Source: Azospirillum soli
Lineage (GTDB): Bacteria > Pseudomonadota > Alphaproteobacteria > Azospirillales > Azospirillaceae
Reading direction: 5' to 3'
DNA length: 64,000 nucleotides
Assembly: GCF_017876165.1 (NCBI RefSeq)
Contig: NZ_JAGINQ010000014.1
Span: 1 to 64,000 of the forward strand
Part shown: positions 34,350 through 43,281 of the stretch, one piece after another
How positions within the stretch are numbered: the stretch's first letter is position 1
Layout of the letters: each line of letters opens with the position of its first letter
Notes under the pieces: generated by a model
Told to the model about the DNA's origin: nothing
The model's database searches: none
Seen by the model: the letters and a program-made list of their open reading frames with translations, nothing else
Position numbers and translations under genes: made by a program

Positions 34350-34383
34350 TTATCCACAGAACGGTGCATAAGGCCGTGGATAA
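34350..34383. promoter_or_regulatory. Pair of inverted DnaA-box-like nonamers
   Basis: TTATCCACA (34350-34358), the perfect consensus box, faces CGTGGATAA (34375-34383), the complement of TTATCCACG. The 16-base spacing places them about 2.4 turns apart. No replication gene is nearby, so a regulatory role or a titration site is as likely as an origin. Confidence 0.4.
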
Positions 34384-34579
34384 GCCTGTTGAACCATCGG
34401 TCCCGCCTCTCCGGCTTGCGCGTCGGCTCCGGCGCCGCCGATTCGGCCCGCCTTCTCCGAACGGCGGAGGTCCCACCACCCCCTGCGCCACCCGCTATCC
34501 CGAAGATGGTCTGTTCGGCCCGTGTGTGCATCCCGACTATCGGGACCGTTCACAGGACCAACCCCGGAAAGGACGGCGC

Positions 34580-35509
<930 letters not shown>

Positions 35510-35521
35510 ACGCCAAGCGCC

Positions 35522-36409
35522 CTAAACCGATGGGCCGGGCTCCGCCGCCGCGATGCCGCGCAGCCACGCGCGGAAGGCGGCGAAGCCCGGATCGGCGTGG
35601 CGGGCCGGGCGTGACACCAGATACCACGCCCGCCCCATGGGCACCGCCAGCGGAAAGGGCGTGACCAGCCGCCCGGCGGCCACATCGTCCACGACGTAGG
35701 GCTGCGCCCCCAGCGCCACCCCCACCCCGTCCAGCGCCGCCTGCAAGGCCATGGCGTAGCTGCCGAAGGACAGCCCTTTCGACGCGGACGGCGCCAGTCC
35801 GGCCGCCGCGAACCAGTGCGGCCAGTCGTCCGCCCAGTGCGACACCGACAGCAGCGTGATGGACAGCAAATCCTCCGGCCGGCGCAAGCTCCGGGCCAGC
35901 GCGGGTGCGCAGACCGGCAGCATCGCGGCGGTGAACAGCGGCTCCGCCTCGTAACCCGGCCAGTGCCCGTCGCCCAGCAGCACCGCGCAGGTCCAGTCGT
36001 CGCGGATCGGCATGCCCGCCCCGCCGGTGGCGATGCGCACCTCCACGTCCGGGTGACCGGCGTGGAAGCCCGACAGGCGTGGAATCAGCCAGCGCACCGC
36101 GAAGGTGGCGCCGACCCCCACGGTCAGCACCGGCCCGCCGCGCATGGCGGTGACCCGCTCGACGCTGTCGGCGATCATGTCGAAGGCACCCGTCAGGCCC
36201 GGTTGCAGCGCCCTCCCCCGGTCGGTCAGTTCCAGCGCATTGGCGCGCCGTTCGAACAGGGCGAAGCCCAACCGCTCCTCCAGCAGGCGCACCATGCGGC
36301 TGACGGCGGCCTGCGAGACGTTCAGCTCCCCCGCCGCCGCCGTAAAGCTGCCGTGCCGGGCCGCGGCCTCGAACGCGCGCAGGGCGTTCAGCGAAGGCAG
36401 GCGCCGCAT
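35522..36409 (-). CDS. LysR-family transcriptional regulator (GcvA-like)
   Basis: 295 residues from MRRLPSLNALRAFEAAARHGSF; GGAGAG lies about ten bases upstream and an in-frame GTG at 36427 is less likely. The helix-turn-helix SFTAAAGELNVSQAAVSRMVRLLEERLG is followed by a periplasmic-binding-like effector domain with the GcvA-type start RGGPVLTVGVGATFAVRWLIPRL. It is divergent from the tauE-like gene with a 120-base gap and probably regulates it. The inducer is unknown. Confidence 0.9.
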   Translation of the reverse strand: MRRLPSLNALRAFEAAARHGSFTAAAGELNVSQAAVSRMVRLLEERLGFALFERRANALELTDRGRALQPGLTGAFDMIADSVERVTAMRGGPVLTVGVGATFAVRWLIPRLSGFHAGHPDVEVRIATGGAGMPIRDDWTCAVLLGDGHWPGYEAEPLFTAAMLPVCAPALARSLRRPEDLLSITLLSVSHWADDWPHWFAAAGLAPSASKGLSFGSYAMALQAALDGVGVALGAQPYVVDDVAAGRLVTPFPLAVPMGRAWYLVSRPARHADPGFAAFRAWLRGIAAAEPGPSV

Positions 36410-36529
36410 TCTTGTATCTCTCTCCACCCCAACATTTCCTGAGGGTCAGCATCAGACAATGCCGTTTGCGGCGCAAGCCCGCCAGCGCCATCATTCTTCC
36501 ACAGCCTCAAAAAAACTGGATGGAGCGGG

Positions 36530-37282
36530 ATGCTGACGTTTCCCCTGACGGTCGGACTCGGCCTTGCGGTGCTGGTCACCTCGTTCCTGTCGGGCCTGTT
36601 CGGCATGGCCGGCGGCATGGTGCTTATGGGCGTTCTGCTGCTGATGCTGCCCGTCACCTCGGCCATGCTGCTGCACGGCATCACGCAGATGACCTCCAAC
36701 GGCTGGCGGGCGTGGCTGTGGCGCCGGCACGTGCGTTGGGGTGTCGTGGCGCAATTCCTGTTGGGCGGAGCCATGGCGGTCGCCATCTTCGCACTGATCG
36801 GCTACGTGCCGGACAAGGCGGTGTCGCTGATCGTGCTGGGCCTGTCGCCCTTCATGGCGATGGCTGTGCCGGCCCACTGGTCACCCAACGTGACGCGGCG
36901 CGGCCACAGCGTGCTGGCGGGCCTGCTGTGCATGGGCGTGCAGATGATCGCCGGCATCTCCGGCCCGCTGCTCGACGTGTTCTTCGTAAAGTCCGGCCTG
37001 TCGCGCCAGAGCATCGTCGCCACCAAGGCCACGACGCAGGTCTTCGGCCACCTGTTCAAGGCAGTCTACTTCGGTTCCCTGGTTGCCGGATCGGAGTCCG
37101 AATCGCTGGAGATCGTCGCGACGCTGATGTGCATCGCGACCGCCGTGCTGGGCACCAGCCTGTCGCGCCGTGCGCTGGATGGCATGACCGACGCCCAGTT
37201 CCGCAGCTGGAGCCAACGCCTGATCGTCCTGACCGGAACCGCCTACCTCGGCCAGGGGGTGTTCCTGCTGATCGCACGGTGA
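36530..37282 (+). CDS. TauE/SafE-family membrane exporter
   Basis: 250 residues with about seven to eight hydrophobic helices. LGLAVLVTSFLSGLFGMAGGMVLMGVLLLMLP is the family's first repeat, with the glycine motif SGLFGMAGG. GVQMIAGISGPLLDVFFV is the second. Members move sulfite, sulfoacetate or other organic anions across the inner membrane. It is divergent from a LysR gene, the usual arrangement for a regulated transporter. It converges on the hydrogenase protease gene with a 7-base gap. Confidence 0.82.
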   Translation: MLTFPLTVGLGLAVLVTSFLSGLFGMAGGMVLMGVLLLMLPVTSAMLLHGITQMTSNGWRAWLWRRHVRWGVVAQFLLGGAMAVAIFALIGYVPDKAVSLIVLGLSPFMAMAVPAHWSPNVTRRGHSVLAGLLCMGVQMIAGISGPLLDVFFVKSGLSRQSIVATKATTQVFGHLFKAVYFGSLVAGSESESLEIVATLMCIATAVLGTSLSRRALDGMTDAQFRSWSQRLIVLTGTAYLGQGVFLLIAR

Positions 37283-37289
37283 CCGTGCC

Positions 37290-37721
37290 TTATTCCCCGG
37301 CCACCCGCCGCACCACCTCCTCGACCGCCTCGGCGACCTCCGTCGACAGAGCTTCACCAAACCCGAACGCCCGTCCCTCGATTCCGTAAATCACAAGGCT
37401 CTCGGGCAACCGGCCGAGCGCCCGCGCCGTCTCCACCGCCTCCGCCAAGCCGAAGCGATGGCTGGAATAGCGGAACATGCCCACGGGCAACGCCTCCGCC
37501 CCCGCATCCAAACGCCTGACCGTGCCGGGGGGAGCGCCCGACTGCGTGGCGTCCACCACCACGACGCGCCCCGCCCCGCTCCACGCCTCGATTAGGCCGG
37601 CGCCCTCGCCGCTGTGCTCCCGCGCCGGAAGCCCCAGCGCCGCCAGCCGGTCGGCCACCACCGGCCCGACCGCGTCATCCGACCGGTAGCGGTTGCCGAT
37701 GCCCAAAACCAACTCGATCAT
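37290..37721 (-). CDS. NiFe-hydrogenase maturation endopeptidase
   Basis: 143 residues. LVLGIGNRYRSDDAVGPVVADRL is the HyaD/HybD/HycI signature with the nickel-binding acidic residue in RSDDAVG; VVVDATQSG and SSHRFGLAEAV carry the other two putative ligands. The enzyme checks nickel insertion and cuts the short C-terminal peptide of the hydrogenase large subunit. Its probable substrate is the large subunit encoded from 42771 on the same strand, 4 kb upstream, with unrelated genes in between. Confidence 0.88.
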   Translation of the reverse strand: MIELVLGIGNRYRSDDAVGPVVADRLAALGLPAREHSGEGAGLIEAWSGAGRVVVVDATQSGAPPGTVRRLDAGAEALPVGMFRYSSHRFGLAEAVETARALGRLPESLVIYGIEGRAFGFGEALSTEVAEAVEEVVRRVAGE

Positions 37722-37784
37722 CGTTCCACGGCCCCCAGGGCATGCCCCACCGGCACCCTACCTTGAAGAATAGCCGAAGCCCCG

Positions 37785-39443
37785 TCACACGTCGCGACGT
37801 TCCAGGCGCGGCAAACCGACCACCTTCAGCCGGCTCTCGCTCAGTTCCCCGACCTCGTCCAGGATCGGGTGGGCGACGGCGGCGACGTGGGCGCTGATGC
37901 GCTTCAGGTCGCGCAGGATGTCGAGCACGAGCGCGCTCGTCTCGATACTCTCCGCGTCGCCGCGCCGCACGCGGTCGAGGTGCCGGGCCGTGGCATCCCG
38001 CTCCAGCGCCCGCACGGCGTCCTTCCCCGCGATCAGCTGCCGGGCCAGCCGCCGGTCCTCGGCGATGAAGGTGCCGAGCGCCGTGCGCAAATTCTCCACC
38101 GTGCGGCGGTGCAGCTCCTCCACCTCGCGGAAATCCTCCGGCGCGAAGTGCAGCCGGTGGCGGACGCGCTTGGTGGCGAGGTCCATCAGGCTCTTGTCGA
38201 TGATGTCGCCGACATGCTCCAGATTGATCGCGAAAGCCATCATGTCGTTGACGCGCCGACTCTCCGCCTCGTCCAGATGCCCCCGACCGAGCTTGGCGAG
38301 GTACAGCTTGATGGCCGTGTGCAGCCGGTCCACCTGATCGTCGGTCCGGCTGATCTCGGCGATCGGCCGCTCGTCGTCGTGGCGCAGCGCCTCCAGGCTG
38401 CGGCACAGCATGTCCTCGACGAGGTCGCCCAGCCGCAACGTCTCGCGCAACGCCCCGGCGATGGCGACCGAAGGCGCCTCCAGCGCGGATTCGTCCAGAT
38501 GCCGGGGCTGCGCCGCGTCCTCGGCGGTCGGTGCGTCCGGGACCAGCCGCTCGGCAAGCCGCGCCAGCGGCCCGACCAGCGGCAGGAAAGCCAGCGCCAG
38601 CGCCACGTTGAACCCCACATGCGCCGTGACCACGGCGGTGAAGGGCGCCATCCCCGCCAGCATCGGCACCACGACTGGGATCAGCGGCAGCGCCACCGCA
38701 ACCGCCAGCGCCCGTACGATCAGGTTGCCGACCGGCACGCGCCGCGCTGCCGCGCCGTCCCGCATCGTCGCCAGCAGCGCCGGCACGGCCCCGCCCAGAT
38801 TGGCGCCCAGCATCAGCGCCAAGGCCAAATCCGGCCCGATCACCCGCGCCCCGGCCAGCGAGGCGATCAGCAGCACCACAGCGAGGCTGGAATGCACCGC
38901 CGCCGTCAGCACCGCTGCGACGATCAGCGCGAACAGCGGCTCGCCTCCCAATGCCACCAGCATGGCCTGCACCAGCGCCGACTCCCGCACCGGCTCCGTC
39001 GCGGCGCCCAGCAGCCGCAGGGCCAGCAGCATCAGCCCGGCGCCGACCAGGACGCGCGCCAGCGCCCGGCGCGTTCGGTGCCCCTCGCCCAGCGCGTGCA
39101 GCGCGCCGCCCAGCACCAGCAGGCTCGGCGACAGCCAGTGCAGGTCGACCGCCAGCACCCGCGCCACGAGGCTGGTTCCCACGTCGGCGCCCAGCATGAC
39201 CGCCAGCGCCATGGAGGTGGTGATGAAGCCCTGCCCGGCCATGGCGGCGGTCATCAGGGCGGTGGCCGTGCTGCTTTGCAGGGCCAGCGTGGCGCCCGTC
39301 CCCGCCAGCACGGCGACGACCCGGTTCCGCGTCCCCAGCCCGACCCAGCGCCGCAGCGTCCCGCCCCCGCATCGGAACACCCCCGTGCGCACGAGGCGCA
39401 GCCCCCACAGCAGCAGCGCCACCGCGCCGAGAATGTCGATCAA
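37785..39443 (-). CDS. Na/Pi cotransporter family protein with PhoU-like tail
   Basis: 552 residues from a TTG at 39443. The coding frame stays open upstream and reads ITPVPVSPTLV, so the protein may begin earlier at a non-standard start; CGGAGAAA stands before an ATC at 39476. Membrane half: LQSSTATALMTAAMAGQG and AAVHSSLAVVLLIASLAG, the paired QSS/HSS motifs of the NptA/YjbB family. The C-terminal 230 residues are helical with a PhoU-like pattern (NDMMAFAINLEHVGDIIDKSLMDLATKR, DILRDLKRISAHVAAVA). It should move phosphate with sodium across the inner membrane. It ends 63 bases before the hydrogenase protease start. Confidence 0.87.
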   Translation of the reverse strand: MIDILGAVALLLWGLRLVRTGVFRCGGGTLRRWVGLGTRNRVVAVLAGTGATLALQSSTATALMTAAMAGQGFITTSMALAVMLGADVGTSLVARVLAVDLHWLSPSLLVLGGALHALGEGHRTRRALARVLVGAGLMLLALRLLGAATEPVRESALVQAMLVALGGEPLFALIVAAVLTAAVHSSLAVVLLIASLAGARVIGPDLALALMLGANLGGAVPALLATMRDGAAARRVPVGNLIVRALAVAVALPLIPVVVPMLAGMAPFTAVVTAHVGFNVALALAFLPLVGPLARLAERLVPDAPTAEDAAQPRHLDESALEAPSVAIAGALRETLRLGDLVEDMLCRSLEALRHDDERPIAEISRTDDQVDRLHTAIKLYLAKLGRGHLDEAESRRVNDMMAFAINLEHVGDIIDKSLMDLATKRVRHRLHFAPEDFREVEELHRRTVENLRTALGTFIAEDRRLARQLIAGKDAVRALERDATARHLDRVRRGDAESIETSALVLDILRDLKRISAHVAAVAHPILDEVGELSESRLKVVGLPRLERRDV

Positions 39444-39540
39444 AACGAGTGTGGGGGATACAGGGACGGGGGTGATGGCGTTTCTCCGGCTTTGAAAAGT
39501 TTGAGAGCTTCACAAAACCGTAACAGTCGGTGTCTCAAAC

Positions 39541-39582
39541 CCGACCCTACGCGAAAGGGCTACCTCTTTCGCGTAGGGTCGG
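39541..39582. terminator. Perfect 17-bp inverted repeat downstream of the EamA gene
   Basis: Arms 39541-39557 and 39566-39582 are exactly complementary around an 8-base loop. It lies 11 bases beyond the EamA stop on the minus strand. There is no U-tract, so it may stabilise the mRNA end or be a mobile palindrome. The stem is A+T-containing (CCTACGCGAAAG), unlike the GC-rich repeats elsewhere in the window. Confidence 0.6.
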
Positions 39583-39593
39583 TTGGGTGGCCC

Positions 39594-40502
39594 TTACCCC
39601 CGCGTCACCAGCCGGATCCCCAGGGCGACCGGCACGATGCCCAACAAATCAAGGGGTTGAACAGCCTCGCCCAGCAGCAGCCAGCCGAACAGCATGCCCA
39701 GTGGCGGCATCAGGAAGTGATAGGCGCTCGCCTCCGTCGCGGTGGTCCGCTGCAGCAGGTGGAACCACAGGAGATACGCGCCGATCGACACCATCAGCAC
39801 CTGGAAGGCCAGCGACCCGACGAAGCTCGCCGTCAGGCGCAGGGCGCCGACATCCTCCAGTCCCAGGCTGACCGGCAGCAGGGCCATCCCGGCGACCAGA
39901 ACCTGCACCCCGGTGCCCGCCAGCAGGCCGGCGTTCGGCGCCAGACGCTTGAACAGCAGCGTCCCGAAGGACAGCGCGCACAGCGCACCGACGACCAGCG
40001 CGATCCCAGCCGGTTCGTCCAACCCAGACCCAAGCCGCCCGCGCACCACCAGCGCCACCCCCACCACGCCCAGCACCAGCCCGGCGGCTTTGCGCAGGGA
40101 CATGGTCTCGCCCAGCAGGACGGTCGCCAAGGCGGCGGTCAGCACCGGGTTGGCGCTGACGATCAGCGCCGTCAAGCCAGACGGCACCATCGTCATGCCG
40201 CTGTAGCTGAGGCCAAGATACAGCGCGTGGTTCAGCAGCCCCAGCAGGGCGAGCACCGCGAAGGTCGCCCAGTTCACCCCCCGGTATTCGCCCCTCAGAG
40301 CCGCGACGGCAACCAGCAAGCCCCCCGCGATCAGGAATCGCAGCGCCAGCAGAAGCAGCGGCGGGCAGTCGGCCAGCCCGATCTTCCCCGCCGCGAAGGC
40401 CGAACTCCAGGCCAGACAAAAGGGCACGACCAGATGCAGCGGCGCCCCGGTCGAGGCGGCGCGGGACGTCTTCGACCTGGACAGGGCATCGGCGAGTGAC
40501 AT
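39594..40502 (-). CDS. EamA-family (DMT) transporter
   Basis: 302 residues from MSLADALSRSKTSR, with AGGAG eight bases upstream. About ten membrane helices in two EamA halves; LHLVVPFCLAWSSAFAAGKIGL opens the first, and FRFLIAGGLL-type and SVSLGLEDVG segments follow; the second repeat contains PLGMLFGWLLLGEAVQPLDLLGI. Family members export amino acids or other metabolites. The divergent LysR gene at 40612 probably controls it, as in the common lysR-eamA pairs. Confidence 0.88.
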   Translation of the reverse strand: MSLADALSRSKTSRAASTGAPLHLVVPFCLAWSSAFAAGKIGLADCPPLLLLALRFLIAGGLLVAVAALRGEYRGVNWATFAVLALLGLLNHALYLGLSYSGMTMVPSGLTALIVSANPVLTAALATVLLGETMSLRKAAGLVLGVVGVALVVRGRLGSGLDEPAGIALVVGALCALSFGTLLFKRLAPNAGLLAGTGVQVLVAGMALLPVSLGLEDVGALRLTASFVGSLAFQVLMVSIGAYLLWFHLLQRTTATEASAYHFLMPPLGMLFGWLLLGEAVQPLDLLGIVPVALGIRLVTRG

Positions 40503-40611
40503 GGCGGGCGCTCCTGCATTTTTTGCCTTGGCCTGAAGGATGGCGCGCCCCCTTGCCATTTGGAAATGGAATGGTATGATCCTTTTCATTCACATCATGA
40601 ATGGCTCAGCC
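40503..40611. promoter_or_regulatory. Divergent operator region with two palindromes
   Basis: Between the EamA gene (minus) and the LysR gene (plus). CCATTT-GG-AAATGG (40556-40569) and CATTCA-CATCA-TGAATG (40587-40603) are both perfect inverted repeats. The A-rich dyads are plausible binding sites of the adjacent LysR protein. Confidence 0.5.
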
Positions 40612-41475
40612 ATGCGCGAGATGGACCTTGGCCTGCTGCGCACCTTCGTGTCGGTTGTCGATGCCGGCGGCTTCACCCGTGCGGGCGAGCGCGTGCACAA
40701 GACCCAATCGACCGTCAGCCAGCAGATCCGCCGACTGGAGGAGCAGGTGGGACTGACGCTGCTCGACCGCGACAGCCGCTCGGTCGCGCTGACGGACGAC
40801 GGCGAACGGCTGCTCGGCTACGCCCGGCGCATGCTGGCGCTGAACGACGAGGCGCGCACGGTGCTGTCCGGCCGCCCGGTGGCGGAGGTCGTGCGCCTCG
40901 GCGTGCCGGAGGATTACGCGGTAGAGCGGCTGCCGCGCCTGCTGGCCGGCTTCGCCCGGCAGAACCGCCGGGTGCGGCTGGACGTGCGCTGCGACCTGTC
41001 GGTGCGGCTGCGCGCGGAGGTGGAGGCCGGCGACCTCGACCTTGCCCTGGTCAAGCAGGAGCCGGGGCGTCCCGGCGCCCGGACCACATGGCGCGAACCG
41101 CTCTGCTGGGTCGGCCCGGAGGGCGAGGACCTGCACCGCGAGGACCCGCTGCCGCTGGTTCTGTTCCCGCTGGGCTGCGTCTACCGCAACCGCGCCGTTC
41201 ATGAGCTGGATCGCGCCGGCCGGGCGTGGCGCGTCGCCTATTCCAGCCCCAACCACGCGGGCGTGCGCGCGGCGGTCTCCGGCGGGCTCGGCATCAGCGT
41301 TCTGCCGGAAAGCGCCCTGCCGCCCGGCGCCCGCATGCTCGGTCCGGCGGACGGCCTGCCCGCCCTGCCCGAAACCGAACTGGCGCTTCTGGTCGGCGAG
41401 GGCACGCGCGGCGACGGCGCTAACCTCGTCGCCCGCATGCTGGTCGAAAGCCTGCCCGAACCGGTCTGGGCATAA
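40612..41475 (+). CDS. LysR-family transcriptional regulator
   Basis: 287 residues from MREMDLGLLRTFVSVVDAGGF; ATGs at 40597 and 40621 are alternatives. The helix-turn-helix GFTRAGERVHKTQSTVSQQIRRLEEQVG is followed by a substrate-binding domain of normal length (RLGVPEDYAVERLPRLLAGF..., SPNHAGVRAAVSGGLGISVLPESAL). It is divergent from the EamA transporter gene and likely regulates it through the palindromes between them. It ends three bases from the stop of the hydrogenase large-subunit gene. Confidence 0.88.
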   Translation: MREMDLGLLRTFVSVVDAGGFTRAGERVHKTQSTVSQQIRRLEEQVGLTLLDRDSRSVALTDDGERLLGYARRMLALNDEARTVLSGRPVAEVVRLGVPEDYAVERLPRLLAGFARQNRRVRLDVRCDLSVRLRAEVEAGDLDLALVKQEPGRPGARTTWREPLCWVGPEGEDLHREDPLPLVLFPLGCVYRNRAVHELDRAGRAWRVAYSSPNHAGVRAAVSGGLGISVLPESALPPGARMLGPADGLPALPETELALLVGEGTRGDGANLVARMLVESLPEPVWA

Positions 41476-41478
41476 AGT

Positions 41479-42771
41479 TCAGTCCCGCTCGACCGTCAGC
41501 GCCAGGAAATGCGTCGCGCAGGAGATGCAGGGGTCGTAATTGCGGATCGCCTGCTCGCACCGCCATTTCAGCTTGTCATCCGGCAGATGCAGGTTCGCCT
41601 GGACGACGCCCAGCAGGTCGGCCTCGATCTGCTTCTGGTTCTGCGAGGTCGGCGGCACGATGTTGGCCGAGGCGATGCGCCCCTCCCCGTCCAGATCGTA
41701 GCGGTGATAGCAGATGCCGCGCGGCGCTTCCGTGCAGCCGGTGCCCCGCCCGGCGCGCGGCGTGATCGGCACGGCGGCCGGGTCGAACGCCTCATACTCC
41801 TCGGCCAGTCTCACCGCCTCCTCGCAGGCGTACAGCGTCTCCACCGCCCGCACGACGAGGCTCTTGAACGGGTTCCGAACCACGCGCGGCAACCCGGCAT
41901 CCCGCGCGGCCTCCTTCGCCAAGTCCGACAGCTGGTTGTAATTCAGCGCATAGCGCGCCAGCGGCCCCACAAGGTACGGCTTGCCCGCCCCGACCATCAT
42001 CCCGTGCAGCGCGTTCGAATGGGCGACATGTTCCTCGGCGAAATGCTCCTCGAACGCGCCGACCGGAATATCCATGCCCCGGTTCGACACGATGCGTCCC
42101 CGGTCGATCGCGTACTCGTCCCCATGATGCAGGGCCACGAAGGTGTAGTCGTCCTCATAGTCCGGAAACTCGAACCCGCCGAACAGCCGGACGGTCGCCA
42201 GCGCCTCGTCCCGCGCCCGTTTCAGCGCATCGAGCATCCCGCGCACCTCCCCCCTCGCCGGTGCCTTCCAGAACCCACCGACCCGCGTGTTCACCGGATG
42301 GACAGCGCGCCCGCCCAGCACTTCTAAAATCCGATTGCCGGTCTTCTTCAGGTCCAGCGCCCGCTCCACCACGCCAGGATGCGCCTTGGACAGCTGGATG
42401 GAATCCTCGAAGCCTAAGAAGTCCGGCGCGTGCAGCAGGTAGGTGTGCAGGACATGGCTCTGGATCCACTCGCCGCAATAAAGCAGCCGCCGCGCCTTGC
42501 GGACCGGCTCCGGCACCGTGACGCCCAGCGCCTCCTCCATTGCTTGGCTGGCCCCCACGATGTAGGCGACCGGGCAGATGCCGCAGATGCGCGACGTGAT
42601 GTCCGGCGCGTCGCCGTAGGGCCGCCCGGCCAACAGCGCCTCGAAGAAGCGCGGCGGTTCGAAGATGCGGAACTTCAGGTCTCGCACCACCCCGTCCTTG
42701 ACCCGGACATACAGCGCCCCCTCCCCCTCCACGCGGGCCAGCGCATCGACCTTGATGGTGCGTGTTTCCAT
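41479..42771 (-). CDS. hyhL: NiFe hydrogenase large (alpha) subunit, group 3b-like
   Basis: 430 residues from METRTIKVDALARVEGEG. The nickel site is complete: R61-I-C63-G-I-C66 near the N-terminus and DPC415-IS-C418-ATH421 at the C-terminus. A nine-residue tail (FLALTVERD) follows His421 and is the likely peptide removed by the maturation protease. The FEPPRFFEALLAGRPYGDAPDITSRICGICP layout and the partner genes (FAD and Fe-S subunits) point to the cytoplasmic NAD(P)-linked group 3b (sulfhydrogenase) class. It starts two bases after the stop of the DUF559 gene, so its translation may depend on that of the inserted gene. Confidence 0.92.
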   Translation of the reverse strand: METRTIKVDALARVEGEGALYVRVKDGVVRDLKFRIFEPPRFFEALLAGRPYGDAPDITSRICGICPVAYIVGASQAMEEALGVTVPEPVRKARRLLYCGEWIQSHVLHTYLLHAPDFLGFEDSIQLSKAHPGVVERALDLKKTGNRILEVLGGRAVHPVNTRVGGFWKAPARGEVRGMLDALKRARDEALATVRLFGGFEFPDYEDDYTFVALHHGDEYAIDRGRIVSNRGMDIPVGAFEEHFAEEHVAHSNALHGMMVGAGKPYLVGPLARYALNYNQLSDLAKEAARDAGLPRVVRNPFKSLVVRAVETLYACEEAVRLAEEYEAFDPAAVPITPRAGRGTGCTEAPRGICYHRYDLDGEGRIASANIVPPTSQNQKQIEADLLGVVQANLHLPDDKLKWRCEQAIRNYDPCISCATHFLALTVERD

Positions 42772-42773
42772 CC

Positions 42774-43133
42774 TCAAACCTCTCGCCCGTCCCCGACCAG
42801 CGCCGCCCGGATCGTCTCGGCCACGCCTTCCGGGTTTTGCAGAATGTCCGTGTTCCAAAACCGCAGCACGCGCCAGCCGAACGACCGCAGTTCCGCATCC
42901 CGATGCGCATCGTGCTGCGATTCATTGTGCTGTCCGCCATCCGCCTCCACGGCGACCATCATCTCCACACATGCGAAATCGAGGATGTAGGGCGGCACCG
43001 GGTGCTGGCGCCGGAACCGCAGCCCGTCGATTTGCCGCCCGCGCAGCAGCGCCCAAAGCTTCCTTTCGGCGTCCGTTGGATTGGTCCGTAGGGACCGCGC
43101 CTGCGTCCTCGTGGCTCTCGGCGTGTAGGCCAT
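42774..43133 (-). CDS. DUF559 endonuclease-like protein inside the hydrogenase operon
   Basis: 119 residues. LRTNPTDAERKLWALLRGRQIDGLRFRRQHPVPPYILDFACVEMMVAVEADGGQHNESQHDAHRDAELRSFGWRVLRFWNTDIL is a full DUF559 domain, related to very-short-patch-repair and PD-(D/E)xK nucleases; the Asp of ILDF and the Glu-x-DG of VEADGGQH are the probable catalytic residues. The biological role of the family is not established. It lies between the small- and large-subunit genes, with a palindromic repeat upstream and only two bases to the large-subunit ATG downstream. Confidence 0.88.
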   Translation of the reverse strand: MAYTPRATRTQARSLRTNPTDAERKLWALLRGRQIDGLRFRRQHPVPPYILDFACVEMMVAVEADGGQHNESQHDAHRDAELRSFGWRVLRFWNTDILQNPEGVAETIRAALVGDGREV

Positions 43134-43165
43134 GGATCACAGCCTCCCGAACGTCGTCGCGTTGA

Positions 43166-43266
43166 GCCCCCACCCTAACCCTCCCCCATGCTGCGCACGG
43201 AGGAGGGAATGAACGCCAAGCTCCCTCCCTCGCCGAAGGTGGGGGAGGGTCGGGGTAGGGGCCGGG
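43166..43266. repeat. GC-rich inverted-repeat element in the hydrogenase operon
   Basis: Arms CACCCTAACCCTCCCCC (from 43171) and the complement of GGGGGAGGGTCGGGGTAGGGG (43241-43261) enclose about 55 bases, with further CTCCCTCC/GGAGGAGGG palindromy inside. It is the same family as the repeat at 14197. It fills the gap between the small-subunit stop and the DUF559 gene, and may have arrived together with it. Confidence 0.65.
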
Positions 43267-43281
43267 TACGACCACGCAAAC

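Larger units (their letters stand above)
33871..34579. other. Gene-poor region between the hybrid kinase and the epimerase
   Basis: 709 bases with no convincing gene apart from one doubtful 80-codon ORF. It contains a triple 14-bp tandem repeat (34002-34043) and two inverted DnaA-box-like nonamers (34350-34383). The stretch 33880-34000 is A+T-richer than its surroundings and lies upstream of the kinase. Confidence 0.5.

Noticed and set aside
34350..34383. Calling the DnaA boxes a replication origin
   Set aside because: Only two boxes, no replication initiator gene, no A+T-rich unwinding tract beside them, and no skew data.
37869..40499. An 876-codon open frame antisense to the Na/Pi and EamA genes
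   Set aside because: Arg/Gln/His-rich low-complexity translation, spanning two well-supported genes.
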